Source: Gnetum montanum (Eukaryota > Streptophyta > Gnetopsida > Gnetales > Gnetaceae). From it: a DNA stretch of 64,000 nt. Each line of letters begins with the position of its first letter. The first letter of the stretch is position 1. The DNA lies in the NCBI GenBank assembly GCA_015680685.1, contig MNCI01026966.1, forward strand, positions 248,902 through 312,901. Reading direction: 5' to 3'. The notes under the pieces are model-generated. The model was given only the letters and a program-made list of their open reading frames with translations, did no database searches and had not been told where the DNA came from. Of this stretch, positions 45,951-56,349 are shown piece by piece. The translations under genes were made by a program, and so were the position numbers.

Positions 45951-47908
45951 TGTCTAGAGGAGTGACTCGAGAGACATCAACAAAGAATTACAAAACACCA
46001 TAGTAGAGGTGCCACCAACATCTCTCATCAGTACCAGATTGGATGTTGTTTCACCATGCTCAAGAGTGCTATAGGAATAAGGGTATGCTGAGGGACAAGG
46101 GATATAGGAAATGCTAGGAAGATGAAATTTAAATGGTGGAAATGGAATGAAAATAGTGGATCATGATATAGGATGCAAATTCAGCATGGTTGACAGTGAC
46201 CATGGCATGAAGTGGTTTTCCCCTAAGACGTTGACCTCTCATCGGAGTGCTTATGAGAGCATCAAAGTCAATCTAAGGCTATGCCAATTTTGAAGCTGCA
46301 ACATTGTCAATTTGCTTTGGGATATGTTGTTATCCTTTTTTTTTTCTTTTTTTGTTTTTGTGTCATGAGGTGAACCTTCTTTGGGTTTGGCTTACTACTG
46401 AATGTTAGCTACAAGTTGGCCATCGAGAAGATGGGCTTTATTTTGATGCATCCACATCACATCTATAGGATAGATGTTTAATCCTAGGGATGTTTCATGT
46501 TACATACACTTAGGCTTTGACCACATAATAGAGGCTTCCCATAGGACGAGTTGTGTTACATCAACCATGGGTTTTATAGTTGATGTCAAGAGAATGCCAT
46601 ATGCATCACAGTGTGTATGCATCCGAGCGATGTGTAATCATGAGTGTGTAGAGGATGAGAGGATATTAGGATGATGGAGTGGATATGCATAGGTTTTAAT
46701 AGGGATGAGGGAGATGTGCACTCTTGAGTGGCTCCACTAGTCCAATTATGCATATAAGAGCAATGTGGTGACTTGCTGCTATGATGAGATGCATCATTGC
46801 ATGATTGTTTCCAAGGCTTCGTCCTACAAACATAATTCCGAGAGGACAAGAAAATCACAAAATGTGAAATGCAAGTGCAAATGTCATATTGAAGATGTTG
46901 TAGGTGTTAGATTTAAAGATGTTGTAAATGTGTCAAATGCTATGCTAGTTGCAAGTGCTCAAGAAGGCAGTGAAGGTGCCAAGGCAACGTAGTTGTGAGT
47001 CCTCTGAAATCCACACTAATGGTAGGTGCTCTAAAAAAATTAGTAGAATGGTGAGAGGAAATGATGTTGCGAGTGTCCCAAGGGTTTCACCAATGGCAAG
47101 TATTCGAATTAGAGTAGCCACATGCCAATTTAAAGTCCTAGAAGACTATAAATATAGTTTAAGGTTCTGGTAGATCATGATGTGCTAGTTGATAGTCCTA
47201 GTAGACTATTGGATGCTAGTTTAATGTCGTAGCAGATAGTGGATGTTGTGCCAGTTTAATGTCATGACCCACGAATGAGCTATTGTGCTAATTTAATGTC
47301 ATGATCCAAGGATAGGCTGTTGTGCCAGTTTAACATCATGGCCCAAGGAAACCTTGTGCCAGTTTATAGTCATAGCGGACTGTCTGTGTCAGTTTATAGT
47401 CATAGTGGACTGGTGCTTACCTTGCTTGTGTAAGGTGTGATGCTGCATGGATGGTCATGTTGTGTGTTTGCAAGATCCTAAAAAAATCAACTAGAAAGAA
47501 AACAAAATCAAGAAACACCTATCATAAACAAAGTTAAAATGGATGAATGAAAGGAAAGCAATGCAAGTGATAGTTTTAGACCATTTCAGGTCGTAGGCTA
47601 GTTTAAGGCCTTTTGGGGCATGTGTTTTTGTTGTTTTTTTCAATGCATTGCATAAGCTAAGTAGATGAATGTGTAAACAAAGCAAAGTAGTGTGTAAACT
47701 AGGTAAGCAGGTGAAATGTAAATGCATGAACAAACATGACCCAAGAAAAAACCAAAAATGCATGGCCAATGGAGGCAAGGGGTGAGTTGGTGCTTAACAT
47801 GTTTTTGGCCAAGGAAACGTCTTGATCATGTACTTGCTTCCTAAGCAGGCATGGATTAGGGAGCGTGCAAGGCTTAGGATCCTCTAGGAAGCTATTGGCT
47901 TCAACCAC
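45951..47908 (-). other. Non-coding 3' region of B-minus
   Basis: A sense-strand purine run (T-rich on plus at 46336-46362) and the motif array 47150-47420 are the only ordered features. The part near 46470-46620 is the counterpart of 42120-42250 in B-plus and lets the deletion there be mapped. Confidence 0.7.
47150..47420. repeat. Array of CTAGTTTAAAGTCCTAGNAGACT motifs (B-minus)
   Basis: About seven to eight copies, including CCAGTTTAATGTCATGAC and CAGTTTATAGTCATAGCGGACT, at 30-50 bp spacing. Equivalent arrays lie in A1 and B-plus. Confidence 0.8.
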
Positions 47909-48716
47909 TCATTCGGGTGTGTTAACCTTAGGTGCTACATTGGTTTTCATAGGTGTACCACCAAGAAACTCTTCTTCCAAAACTTGCGCCATGTCTATGT
48001 CATGGATAGTTGAAGAGGAAGCATTATCACCGTGGATGATAACTTGGCCACCTTCATATGGAAGGTGGATTTCTTGGTGGATGGGAGAGGAGATGGCCAT
48101 TAGTTGGGCTAGCCAAGGCCTACCTAGAATCATGTTGAAACCTGACATCTCCTCTATGATAGTGAAATCTACACTAGTGGGGAATTACTCTCCTACCACA
48201 AAGGCTAAGTTGATTGTACCCTTGACTATGACACGTAATCCATTAAAGGATTTTAGACACGTGGTTTTGGTTGGCCTAATTTCATTTGCCAAGCCTAGCT
48301 TGTTGATGATGGAGTATAGGACTATGTTTGTTGCTGCACCATCATCAACATGCAGTCTATGGATGGTACACTACCCAACACGTATGCTAATGGATAGTGG
48401 AGATGTAGTGACCTCCCCTCGTTCGGGGTTGATTTTTACTGCATTGTCATGGACCACTAGGGATGTTGAACTTAATTCTTATTGTGTAGGAGGTAACATT
48501 GTTACAAAGATGGATGCCTCATTTGTAGGGATGTCCTCCATAATAGGAATGGAGGCCAAGATCTAGGCCAATGCTTGGTAGTAAGTAGATGAGATCATGA
48601 CCAGGTTGTACAAGCTCAACATTGTGTTCTTTTGCTTGATAGTTTGTTTTACCTGGGGTTAGTGCAGCTACGAAATCCTTGTCATTGGCTGTTGTGTTGG
48701 CCTTAATTTCCTCCAT
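47909..48716 (-). pseudogene. Protease region of B-minus
   Basis: It begins MEEIKANTTANDKDFVAALT (48716). After a frame change it continues with VDDGAATNIVLYSI, KGTINLAFVVGE-stop, then SVDFTIIEEMSGFNMILGRP and WLAQLMAISSPIHQ, ending GGTPMKTNVAPKVNTPE. The catalytic VDDGAATN is intact, better than in B-plus. At least one TAA and one shift remain. No pol follows. Confidence 0.78.
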
Positions 48717-49099
48717 GTCACTTAAGAGATAGATCTCTTGGGGAGGGGAATTGGGCTTGGTTTGCTTGGCCTACTTGGGGGTAGGGGCCCCAATGTTCAA
48801 TTATTGTTTGTTGGTTGTGGCTTTTGCTTTGTCCATGGGGGTTGTGAGGCACTCATTTGTCCTCTTGCGTTGCCATTTGATAGGCCTACCTAGGTTGCTA
48901 GTCGGGTTGATCCTCAAGGAAGGAGAGATTAAGAAATTGCCCATTGTTGGGCTTTAGGTAGGTGAGGGGCCATCACATTGTGGCACCCTTATGATAAAGG
49001 ATGGCTTAGGAGTTATTTTATGAGTTTTTGTGTGACCAACTCATTGTGGCACGTTGATAACGAAATGTATCTTAGTGGTTTTTTTTGTTGTGTCATGCC

Positions 49100-50771
49100 A
49101 GTTTAATGTCTTAGTAGATGGTTGCTATGGAACCTTGACCCCAAAAGGTGTTATGGATGCCTGAGGTGGCACTTTGATAACAAAGGAAGACCTCTTGCTT
49201 ATGGAGGCTAAGGGGACCCTTGCCTTGTTAGGAGGCACATAGATCACAAAAGGTTGTTGCACAAGTTTGGGCTTACCACCTATGCTAATGGAGTTTATGA
49301 CATAGGAGGCATCATCTATGTTGGATTGACTCACCATGTCAAGCACTAGTTGGCCCTGTTCTATCATTCTTTGCAAGTCATCCTACAAAGCACGACAATT
49401 ATCCATACTATGACCAACCAATTGGTGGTAATGATAGTATTGGTTTAAATTAAAATGTTTTGGGATCAGGGGCTCGTTTGGTACTGCTAACGTGGGGCTC
49501 CTTAGTAGTTTGCAATACCTATCATGTTTTTGGAGAGAAATCTTTGATATGTATTTGTATTGGATTTACCTAGCTTTTAAGAGTTGCTCTAGTAGTTCAG
49601 AGGGTTGCATTGGTAGTGTGGTGTATACTTTGAGTAGTCCTTGCATTGAAAGTTGGATCTTGGGGTGGCCCCTGCTAATGTAGGTGAGTTGATGCCAAAG
49701 TTGGCAATTTTATTAGCTGGGGCCTTGGGCTGCTTAGCTATCAAGCCCTAGTTGATTTCTTTTATGCTTGTGGCCATTGTTGCCACTATTGTGTTTTTCT
49801 TGCGAGCATGTTGGTTTCTGTAGGCCATGTAGGCTAGCTCATTGATAGCTTGTGCTACTTCCTCTATGCCTTTTGTTTGGGCAAAGGCTTGNATCACTGC
49901 TAGCTTGTGCTACTTCCTCTATGCCTTTTGTTTGGGCAAAGGCTTGGCTAAGAGACTTTGAGGCTAGATAATACAATTTGAACTTGATGAAGTCATTTAT
50001 TGCATCTTTGAAGATGGCCAGTAGATGTGCCTCTACTAGGGGTTCATGCATTTCACTCAATGCAGCATTGCAACATTGGAGGAATTTCAACATGGGTTCT
50101 AGAGGCTCCTATTTAACTTGCATAAGTTGGTCAAGGGTTGCTTCAGGATTTAGGTTGTACCTGAAGCATGTTACAAACTAGCTAATGAGATCCTCCAAAG
50201 AGGAGATTGATGCCTTAGGTAGTTCATGATACTAGTGTAAGGCCTTGTCCTTGAGTGACATGAGGAACATGTGCATAATGGCATGTGGCCAAGCTTGAAG
50301 GAGTAGAAACTTAGAGAGAAATGTGACCAAGTGTGCATTGGGGTCCCCTTCACCATTGTACTTGGTGATTTGTAGTAGTTGGACCCCAGTTGGAAGAGTT
50401 AGAGGTGGTACTGTAGCACTTATGGGATCATCTTGGTAGAAGTCCACCACCTTGATGGTGTTAGAGGAGGTAGCCTTATGTCAGCTGATCTCCTTCGTCA
50501 AGCTTTGGATTAGCTAGAATGCCTAATCCAAGATTGGGGATGTGCTAACTAGCTACATTGGCTAGGCTTGGGTTGGTTGCATAGCATAGGGCTGAATTCT
50601 TGGTTGTGGAGTTTGCCAGTTTAATGTCGTAGTGGATGAGTGTTGCCAATTTAACATCATAGTAGACGATTGTTGCCGGTTTAACATCATAGTGGATGGT
50701 TGTTGATGTGTTGGTTAAGTAATGGATGTGGTGATTGAGGTAGGCCACACATGAGTAGGTTGGACAGACAC
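49100..50771 (-). pseudogene. gag of B-minus, part after solo LTR C
   Basis: Reading leftwards from C, this covers the Asn/Thr-rich part with repeated IHYDVKLA-like words (50700-50550) and the gag core (DFYQDDPISATVPPLTLPTG, 50450; FLQCCNAALSEMHEPLVEAH, 50090). Next come LYYLASKSLSQAFAQTKGIE, the zinc-knuckle-like region near 49430, and a tail of VIKVPPQASITPFGVKVP. Several stops and shifts are present. An N at 49892 sits in a 46-bp duplication that adds a false second ALAQTKGIEE-like segment. Confidence 0.78.
49846..49946. repeat. 46-bp direct duplication around an N
   Basis: 49846-49891 and 49901-49946 are identical (TAGCTTGTGCTACTTCC... to GGCTTG), with the N at 49892. This is an assembly-type scar in gag. 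Confidence 0.85.
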
Positions 50772-52622
50772 TGTAGACACCAATTTTTGTGACCAAAAAC
50801 GTTAGTGGCTAGAACACTGAGAGGTTGCTGGGCAAACAGTTAAACCTCGGATCCATGCGAGGGCCGTGTTGGAGAGAAATGGAAGCGGGGTGCCTTGAAT
50901 AGTCTAGTCGATCAGATAGGGACTTAATCGGTGTATCTTAACCTTTTATAAATGTTTGTTTCAGAAGCGTTTCACACGAAGTAAATCGATGATCAATAAA
51001 TGTAAAGTAGTGAAAATAATGCAAAAGAATGATGATAGTAAGCAAATAGTGAAACATACTTGGGTGAGAAATTGCACCACCCCAAGGTTGTAGGTTTAAC
51101 CCTTTGCTTTGCTGAAAGGTATACAATAGAACATGGAACATGGAAGAGACACAACTTACATAGAGTAGTATGGTCGCAGATCTCTGAATTGTAGAGTCAA
51201 CTAGCAAACTCAAAGCCAACTAGAGTTCTAAAAATTACCAACTATGCTCTCTAAAAGCCAAATTAAAAGCTAATTAATACCAAAAAGCCAACCCAAGCCA
51301 ACTTTTTCCAACCACATGAGTATGGTTTTTTGGGGTATTTATAAGGCTAGGAGTAAGAGAAAAATGTGGTCTTGATGCCACATGTCCTGGGCCCCACAAG
51401 GTGAAAACATGGCTGTACTATGTAGGTTTGTGATGTTGGAGCTGAGCCTTGTTATGTTGTGACCATATTGCTAAAACTACATGTGCTAAAATCCTGTGTG
51501 CCAACAATGCAAGAAAAATTGAGCCTATGCTCTAGGACTATGTCTTCCCTACTCTTGCAAGCAGGGTCAAGCGTAGGAACAATTTTTTGGGGATTGACTA
51601 GGGGTATGCAAAATGAAGCAAACTTTCTAACTTTGTCTACCAAAGAGATATTAGGGTGAGAATAATCATTGCCAATAGGTTATAAAGCTAACCAAAGACA
51701 TTTTGATACCTTAATGCCAATGTTGCACTACCCATGCTATTCAGCACATTGATGTAGCATAAGTAACTACTCACTATGCTATGCTAAGCTATGTAGCATA
51801 GCATAGCGTAGCCATCAGTCTTGACAAAAAACTTGTGTAGGAGAAGAGAGCATTTGTGTGAGGCTTGGTTAGGCAAACAACTACAAATTTTGTCCTCCAT
51901 ATGCTAGAAAGCCTTTGGACTTGCTGAATTCATCTTTGGAACATTTCTATCACTTTTGCATCATTGCTATGTTGTGCTATGCTATGTAGCATAGCAACTA
52001 GTGTACCATGCTTCCTTGTTCAATCTTCCATTTTCTACCAAGAAACCTTGCTTGAGGCTTGAGGGCTAAGTGGGACAACCAGTTTTGGAGGCTAAAGCAT
52101 TGCCAAGTGCAATATTCTTGTTGGATTCACTTGGTAGAGGGGAACCTTTGTGCACATTGTCCTTGTTACGCTTTTCTACACTACATAGCATAGCACTGTG
52201 TGTTGGTGGAGTAAGCTTTCTTGACAGTTGCAACATGGGCAAATGCTTTGGAAGACCAACTTATCATCAACTTACATCTTGGATGCTTGATTGATCTCTT
52301 CAAGGTTTGCTATGCAGCATAGCATAGAAAACTTCTTTGCTAGAAAACTTGCTAAATTATTTTTCTCATCCTGAACACTTTCGACAACTCCTAGCATGGT
52401 CCTTGGGTAGACTGCCAACCAAGTCGATTGTCCGATTGGGTAGGCTATAGTGTCTGGTAGGCCTGTCAACCTTGGAGATAGAAAACTTGATAGAATGTAC
52501 AATCTATCCTTGATGCCTACACCATTCTATCAGCCCATCATGACACTACACTTATGGAAATCCTTGCCCAAATTCCAAGACTCTGCTGAAGCATGAGGGT
52601 CCTAAAATTTTATGGTGTTTCA
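50772..52622 (-). repeat. Solo LTR C inside the gag of B-minus
   Basis: The plus strand reads TGTAGACACCA ... TGGTGTTTCA, so the ends are TG...CA with an imperfect inverted repeat. It resembles the B LTR in its U5 part (TTAGTGGCTAGAACACTGAG, GCCTTGAATAGTCT), in TATAAATA (51336-51343) and in the GCTATGCTATGTAGCATAGC clusters, but is 600 bp longer. Gag on both sides is continuous: GACAGACAC and CTAATGAG together match CTCATCAGTGTCTG of B-plus. No internal element sequence is present, so it is a solo LTR. Only one to four flanking bases are shared, so the target duplication is incomplete. Confidence 0.85.
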
Positions 52623-53172
52623 CTAATGAGACAAGTGGGACGTAGGATGCCTAAGTTGTCTGGGGCTGGGATGTGGTCCCTACATGAGCATAGTATTGGG
52701 AAAATGCATCAATTGCTTACAAGAAAGGTTGAATTGGCATGGTTACCATCTCAGAGAGGATGGGTGGACTTAACCAAGGAGGTGCTACACTAGGGAGTGG
52801 TCATTGGATGATGGTGTAGAGAGGGCTCTCATGCTTGGAGTGGGCCTTGAACTCATCTTCTTCCTTATGTGAGGCTTCCTCGTAGGTTGTTCATGTATCA
52901 TGCTTGTTTGCATAGATAAGTTGGGACAACAATTGGTAGTAGGACTCTGTGAGTGGGATTATGTCAAACAAGGAGGGGTTGCACTCCTGTCCTTTCTAGT
53001 GGACTCGTTCGTAGTCATGTTTGGCCTCCAAATCAAGGTAATCCACTAGTAGTCCTACTTGGATTTTGTCCCAAACAAAATTGTATTATTCATGGCTTAG
53101 TATGGCATGCTTCAGATAGATTGTAGTGTCAAATATGTTAGACACCAATGTGGAAGGCTAATCTGGATTCAT
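52623..53172 (-). pseudogene. gag of B-minus, N-terminal part before solo LTR C
   Basis: It starts MNPD-stop-PSTLVSNIFD at 53172. It continues YNFVWDKIQVGLLVDYLDLE and NPSLFDIIPLTESYYQLLSQ, with TAG/TAA/TGA at a few places. The KIQ...FDIIPL pattern is the family N-terminus shared with A1, A2 and D. It is cut by the solo LTR at 52622. Confidence 0.78.
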
Positions 53173-53204
53173 ATTCACAGATTGGCTATGAGAGTTGCTA
53201 TTTG

Positions 53205-53640
53205 CAGAAAATGGCTAACTCTGAAAAATGGTAGAAAAATGACTAAGTCTATTAGTAGTAGGAAAATGGCTAAGTATAAAAATATAAAAAAAATGGCTAA
53301 GTGTAACAATGTAAAAATAATAATGCTAAGTATGAAAATGTAGAAAAAATGCTAAGTATGAAAGCTGCTAAAAATGGCCAACTCTAGTGCTACACTCACG
53401 ACATTGGGGCTTGCTACACTAAGAGGGATAGCTACGCTGCATAGGACATAGGTAGCATAACATAGAATATAGTTTGGAAACTGCTATGCTAATAAGGTCA
53501 CTACACTACACAAGACATAGGCAGCATAACTTAGTAGATAGGCAACATAGCTCAATAGATATTTTGGGAACCACTATGTTGATAGGGTCACTATGCTACA
53601 TAGGACACAGGTAGTGTAACGTAGTAGATAGGTTAGGGCT
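53205..53640. repeat. Double leader array of B-minus
   Basis: 53205-53380 has GGAAAATGGCTAAGTATAAAAA units. 53390-53640 has GCTACRCTACATAGGACATAGG and GTAGCATAACATAG units. Order and content mirror 37170-37590 of B-plus. Confidence 0.8.
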
Positions 53641-53802
53641 TTTGTCCTATAGGGTTCCAAAGGAACCATCATGGTGACCAATCTACACCACCTAGTGCAT
53701 AGACAGCCACAAGGGTGTTACATCTACACTAGCAGGATACTGGTGATGGGGTACAGACAACATGTAGGATTACCCATGGCACACAAAAAGGACATAGAGA
53801 TT

Positions 53803-53821
53803 AGCCCTCCTTCTAGCACCA
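53803..53821 (-). other. Primer-binding site of B-minus
   Basis: On the minus strand this reads TGGTGCTAGAAGGAGGGCT, about six bases beyond the LTR. Confidence 0.8.
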
Positions 53822-53827
53822 AAAAAC

Positions 53828-55074
53828 TATGATGTCTGAAAATGTTAGTGGATAGAACATCGAGAGGTCACTAGGCATACAACCTAACCCCAAATCTGTG
53901 AGGGCCATGTTGGGGAAAATGGAAATGGGGTGCCCTAAATAGTCTTGTTGATCAGACAGGAACTTATGTGGTGTTAAAATGAGTGTGTGAAAAAATGGTT
54001 TATACTATGTTACGTGGGGGCATCGGGTCCAGGAAAGCTAGAGCATAGAAAGGTGTCCTGGCCTAAGAACTGTGATGTGAACATGCAAATATGTATGAAA
54101 AGGTAAGAAAAATACAAGTGTTATGCTAAATGCCAAAGAGAAATGCTTGAGAAATGTAATAGACTTTCAGAACAGCAAAGCACCACCCTAAAAGAGGGAG
54201 TGTAGCTAATTCACAAAGGTATACACAACGTACAATAGGCCTAGTAGGAGCGCAGTCATAGCCTCAGTGATGTCAGATTATGAAGTCTGGTGCTCACTAT
54301 GTTGAGCTATGCCTATCAGGTTGGTAGCCACAGTGTACCATGTGATGCCCTACTCGGCTGCAAGGGGGTTGTAGTGTACCATGCAGTGTAGGTGTGCCTC
54401 TCTGCTGGTGTGGTGTGCTCTGGGTCTCGTTCACCCACAAAGTTAAGTGCCAGGATGCTAAAGTGCCAAATGCCAAATGGAAGTGCCAACTACCTTGCTG
54501 GTAAAAAAAATGGAAGCCTTCGCTCTTTCTTTCTTGAAACATTAGGATGTGGGGGTATTTATAGGGCTAGGGTTAGCCTAAAATGTGGATCAAGTGCCAT
54601 GTGGTAATGCGGTGGGTGGGACCATGCTCATCCCATGTTACGTGTGGGACACGGGATGCTGGCTATAGTGCTAGACAAGGTGCTACCCTATAGTAGACAT
54701 GGTGATATGCTACATGGTGTGACAGGGTGCTACGTTGCAATAAACATGGTTTTACGCTATGTAGCTTGACAGGGTGCTATGCTGTAGTAGACATGGTGCT
54801 ATGCTACGCAGCGTGATAGGGTGCTACACTATGCAACATGATAGGGTGATACACTGCACTACGCTACACAGTGTAGCAGTGTGCTATGTTGGGTAGCTTG
54901 ATAATTGAATCTGCAAAAAGTGCCATCATTCTAACACTTTGAAAAAATTTGCAAATCTAGCAATTGGTACTGGCTACACTAAACACTTGGAAAATATGTG
55001 CAAAGTGTCACCGTTTTGACACTTAGCCAAATTTGCAGTCAAGATGCTGAGACCTGAAATTTTTTGGTGTTTCA
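53828..55074 (-). repeat. 5' LTR of B-minus
   Basis: On the minus strand it starts TGAAACACCAAAAAATTTC and ends TTTTCAGACATCATA. It aligns along its length with 44697-45932, with TATAAATA at 54556-54563. Confidence 0.88.
54556..54563 (-). promoter_or_regulatory. TATA box of the 5' LTR, B-minus
   Basis: TATAAATA on the minus strand, context CCCTATAAATACCCCC. This copy would drive B-minus. Confidence 0.65.
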
Positions 55075-55400
55075 TATTGCACCTACTAAGGTTTCAATGA
55101 GAAACCTAATTTTAGCATTTTCTCCTCAGAACTATATGTCATGATACAAACCTCCAATAGAGAGTCATTGGTGATGTTACAAGCATCAAGATCGAGGGTT
55201 CTGACTAGGTTTTTAGGCCATTTTAGAGGCATCTCTATAGAGGCTATGTGATTGACAAGACCCTCAGGCACAAGATCTAGGAAATTAAGGTTGATGCATT
55301 AGTCAACATCATCATGAGGTCCACTTTGGCTTAAAGGCATATTGAATTACTCCTAAGTGTCTATACTCCAATCGTACATGTCAACCATAAGCACATTAAG
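55075..55400 (-). pseudogene. pol start of element G, upstream of RT
   Basis: The minus-strand frame 55271-55086 is MPEGLVNHIASIEMPLKWPK, NLVRTLDLDACNITNDSLLE, then VCIMTYSSEEKMLKLGFS. It leads into the YITKILQENIKFFAWSHEDM text at 44696-44620 once B-minus is removed. This is the connection between protease and RT in gypsy pol (x-EE...L-x-x-L-K-x-F-DVFAWS-x-EDMPG). Sequence to the right of about 55400 no longer looks like pol, so G's gag and protease are lost or moved. Confidence 0.65.
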
Positions 55401-56340
55401 CAATACCTATATGATAAAATGATCTAATAATGCCAAAATAAAGAAAAATACTTTAGCACAACCAAAATATGTTAAATGAAGGGTTAATGAAGGTTTAAAT
55501 AAGGTTATGTAAAGGTTACCAGAGGTAAGTGAAGATAAATAAGATAAAATAGAAGCTAAATAAGGTCAAACAAAGGCCAAATGACTATAGAATAGGGTCA
55601 AACAAGGGCTAACTGATGGTTAAACTCTATTTGGTGATGTCAATTAAGGTTAAGGCATGGGAAACAAAGGCTAGAAAGGGGAACTAAAGGTGGAAAAGGT
55701 GTGTTAAAGGATAAAGAGCATGAAATAAGGCTAAATAGGGCCAAATGATGGTTAATTGAGATCAAAAGATATCTTGATGATGGTCAAGAACCATCAAATA
55801 AGGTATATAGGGCTTAAACATGGTCAACCAAGATCATCGGAGATAGGATAAGATAGATGGGATAAACTAAGATGCTAAGTGACATAGAACATAGCCAAAT
55901 AGTAGCCAAATGATATCAAATGGGCTTAAATGAAGCTCAAATGATGGTCAAATCTCATCCAATGATGTTCCAGAGGATCAAACAAGGTCATATTGGTGTA
56001 TAATAATATTAATTGATGTCAAATCAAGTCCACTAGGGTCAAATGATGCCAAATGATAGAAATATTTGGTCGAACAAGGCCAAATAATGAGAAAATGATG
56101 AAAATGAAGGCAAGTGACACCAAATGATATGACCTTGAAGGTCAATGATGCATACCAAGGTTAAACCAAGTCAAAATACAACAAAACAAGATCAAATTAA
56201 TCAAGGTACAAAACATATGGTAAAACATGGTTAGATATTGCTCAATTAGGATTATATTTTTCCAATTTTAGGCCTTAGTTCATCATAGTAGTGTTCTATA
56301 AGGTTGAAAAGTGAGTTTGGGCACTTTTGTTTTGATTATT
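55401..56340. repeat. Degenerate GGTCAAATGATG-rich sequence
   Basis: Words such as AAGGTCAAACAAGG, CCAAATGATGG and GGTTAAATGAAGG recur irregularly throughout. No reading frame is conserved. It looks like an old, diverged short tandem repeat. Confidence 0.55.
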
Positions 56341-56349
56341 TGGAACATG

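Larger units (their letters stand above)
44697..55074 (-). mobile_element. Element B-minus, non-autonomous gag-protease LTR element
   Basis: The LTRs (44697-45932 and 53828-55074) are in the same orientation. From right to left it has a primer site, double leader array, gag, protease and long 3' region, with a polypurine tract next to the left LTR. There is no pol. A solo LTR (C) of 1851 bp splits the gag. It lies within the RT of element G in the same orientation. G's coding text reads on from 55075 to 44696 once B-minus is removed. Confidence 0.88.

Noticed and set aside
44697-55074. Reading B-minus as an autonomous element with RT
   Set aside because: The RT text nearby (44058-44690 and 55075-55400) lies outside its LTRs and belongs to G. 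Nothing inside the LTRs matches RT or integrase.
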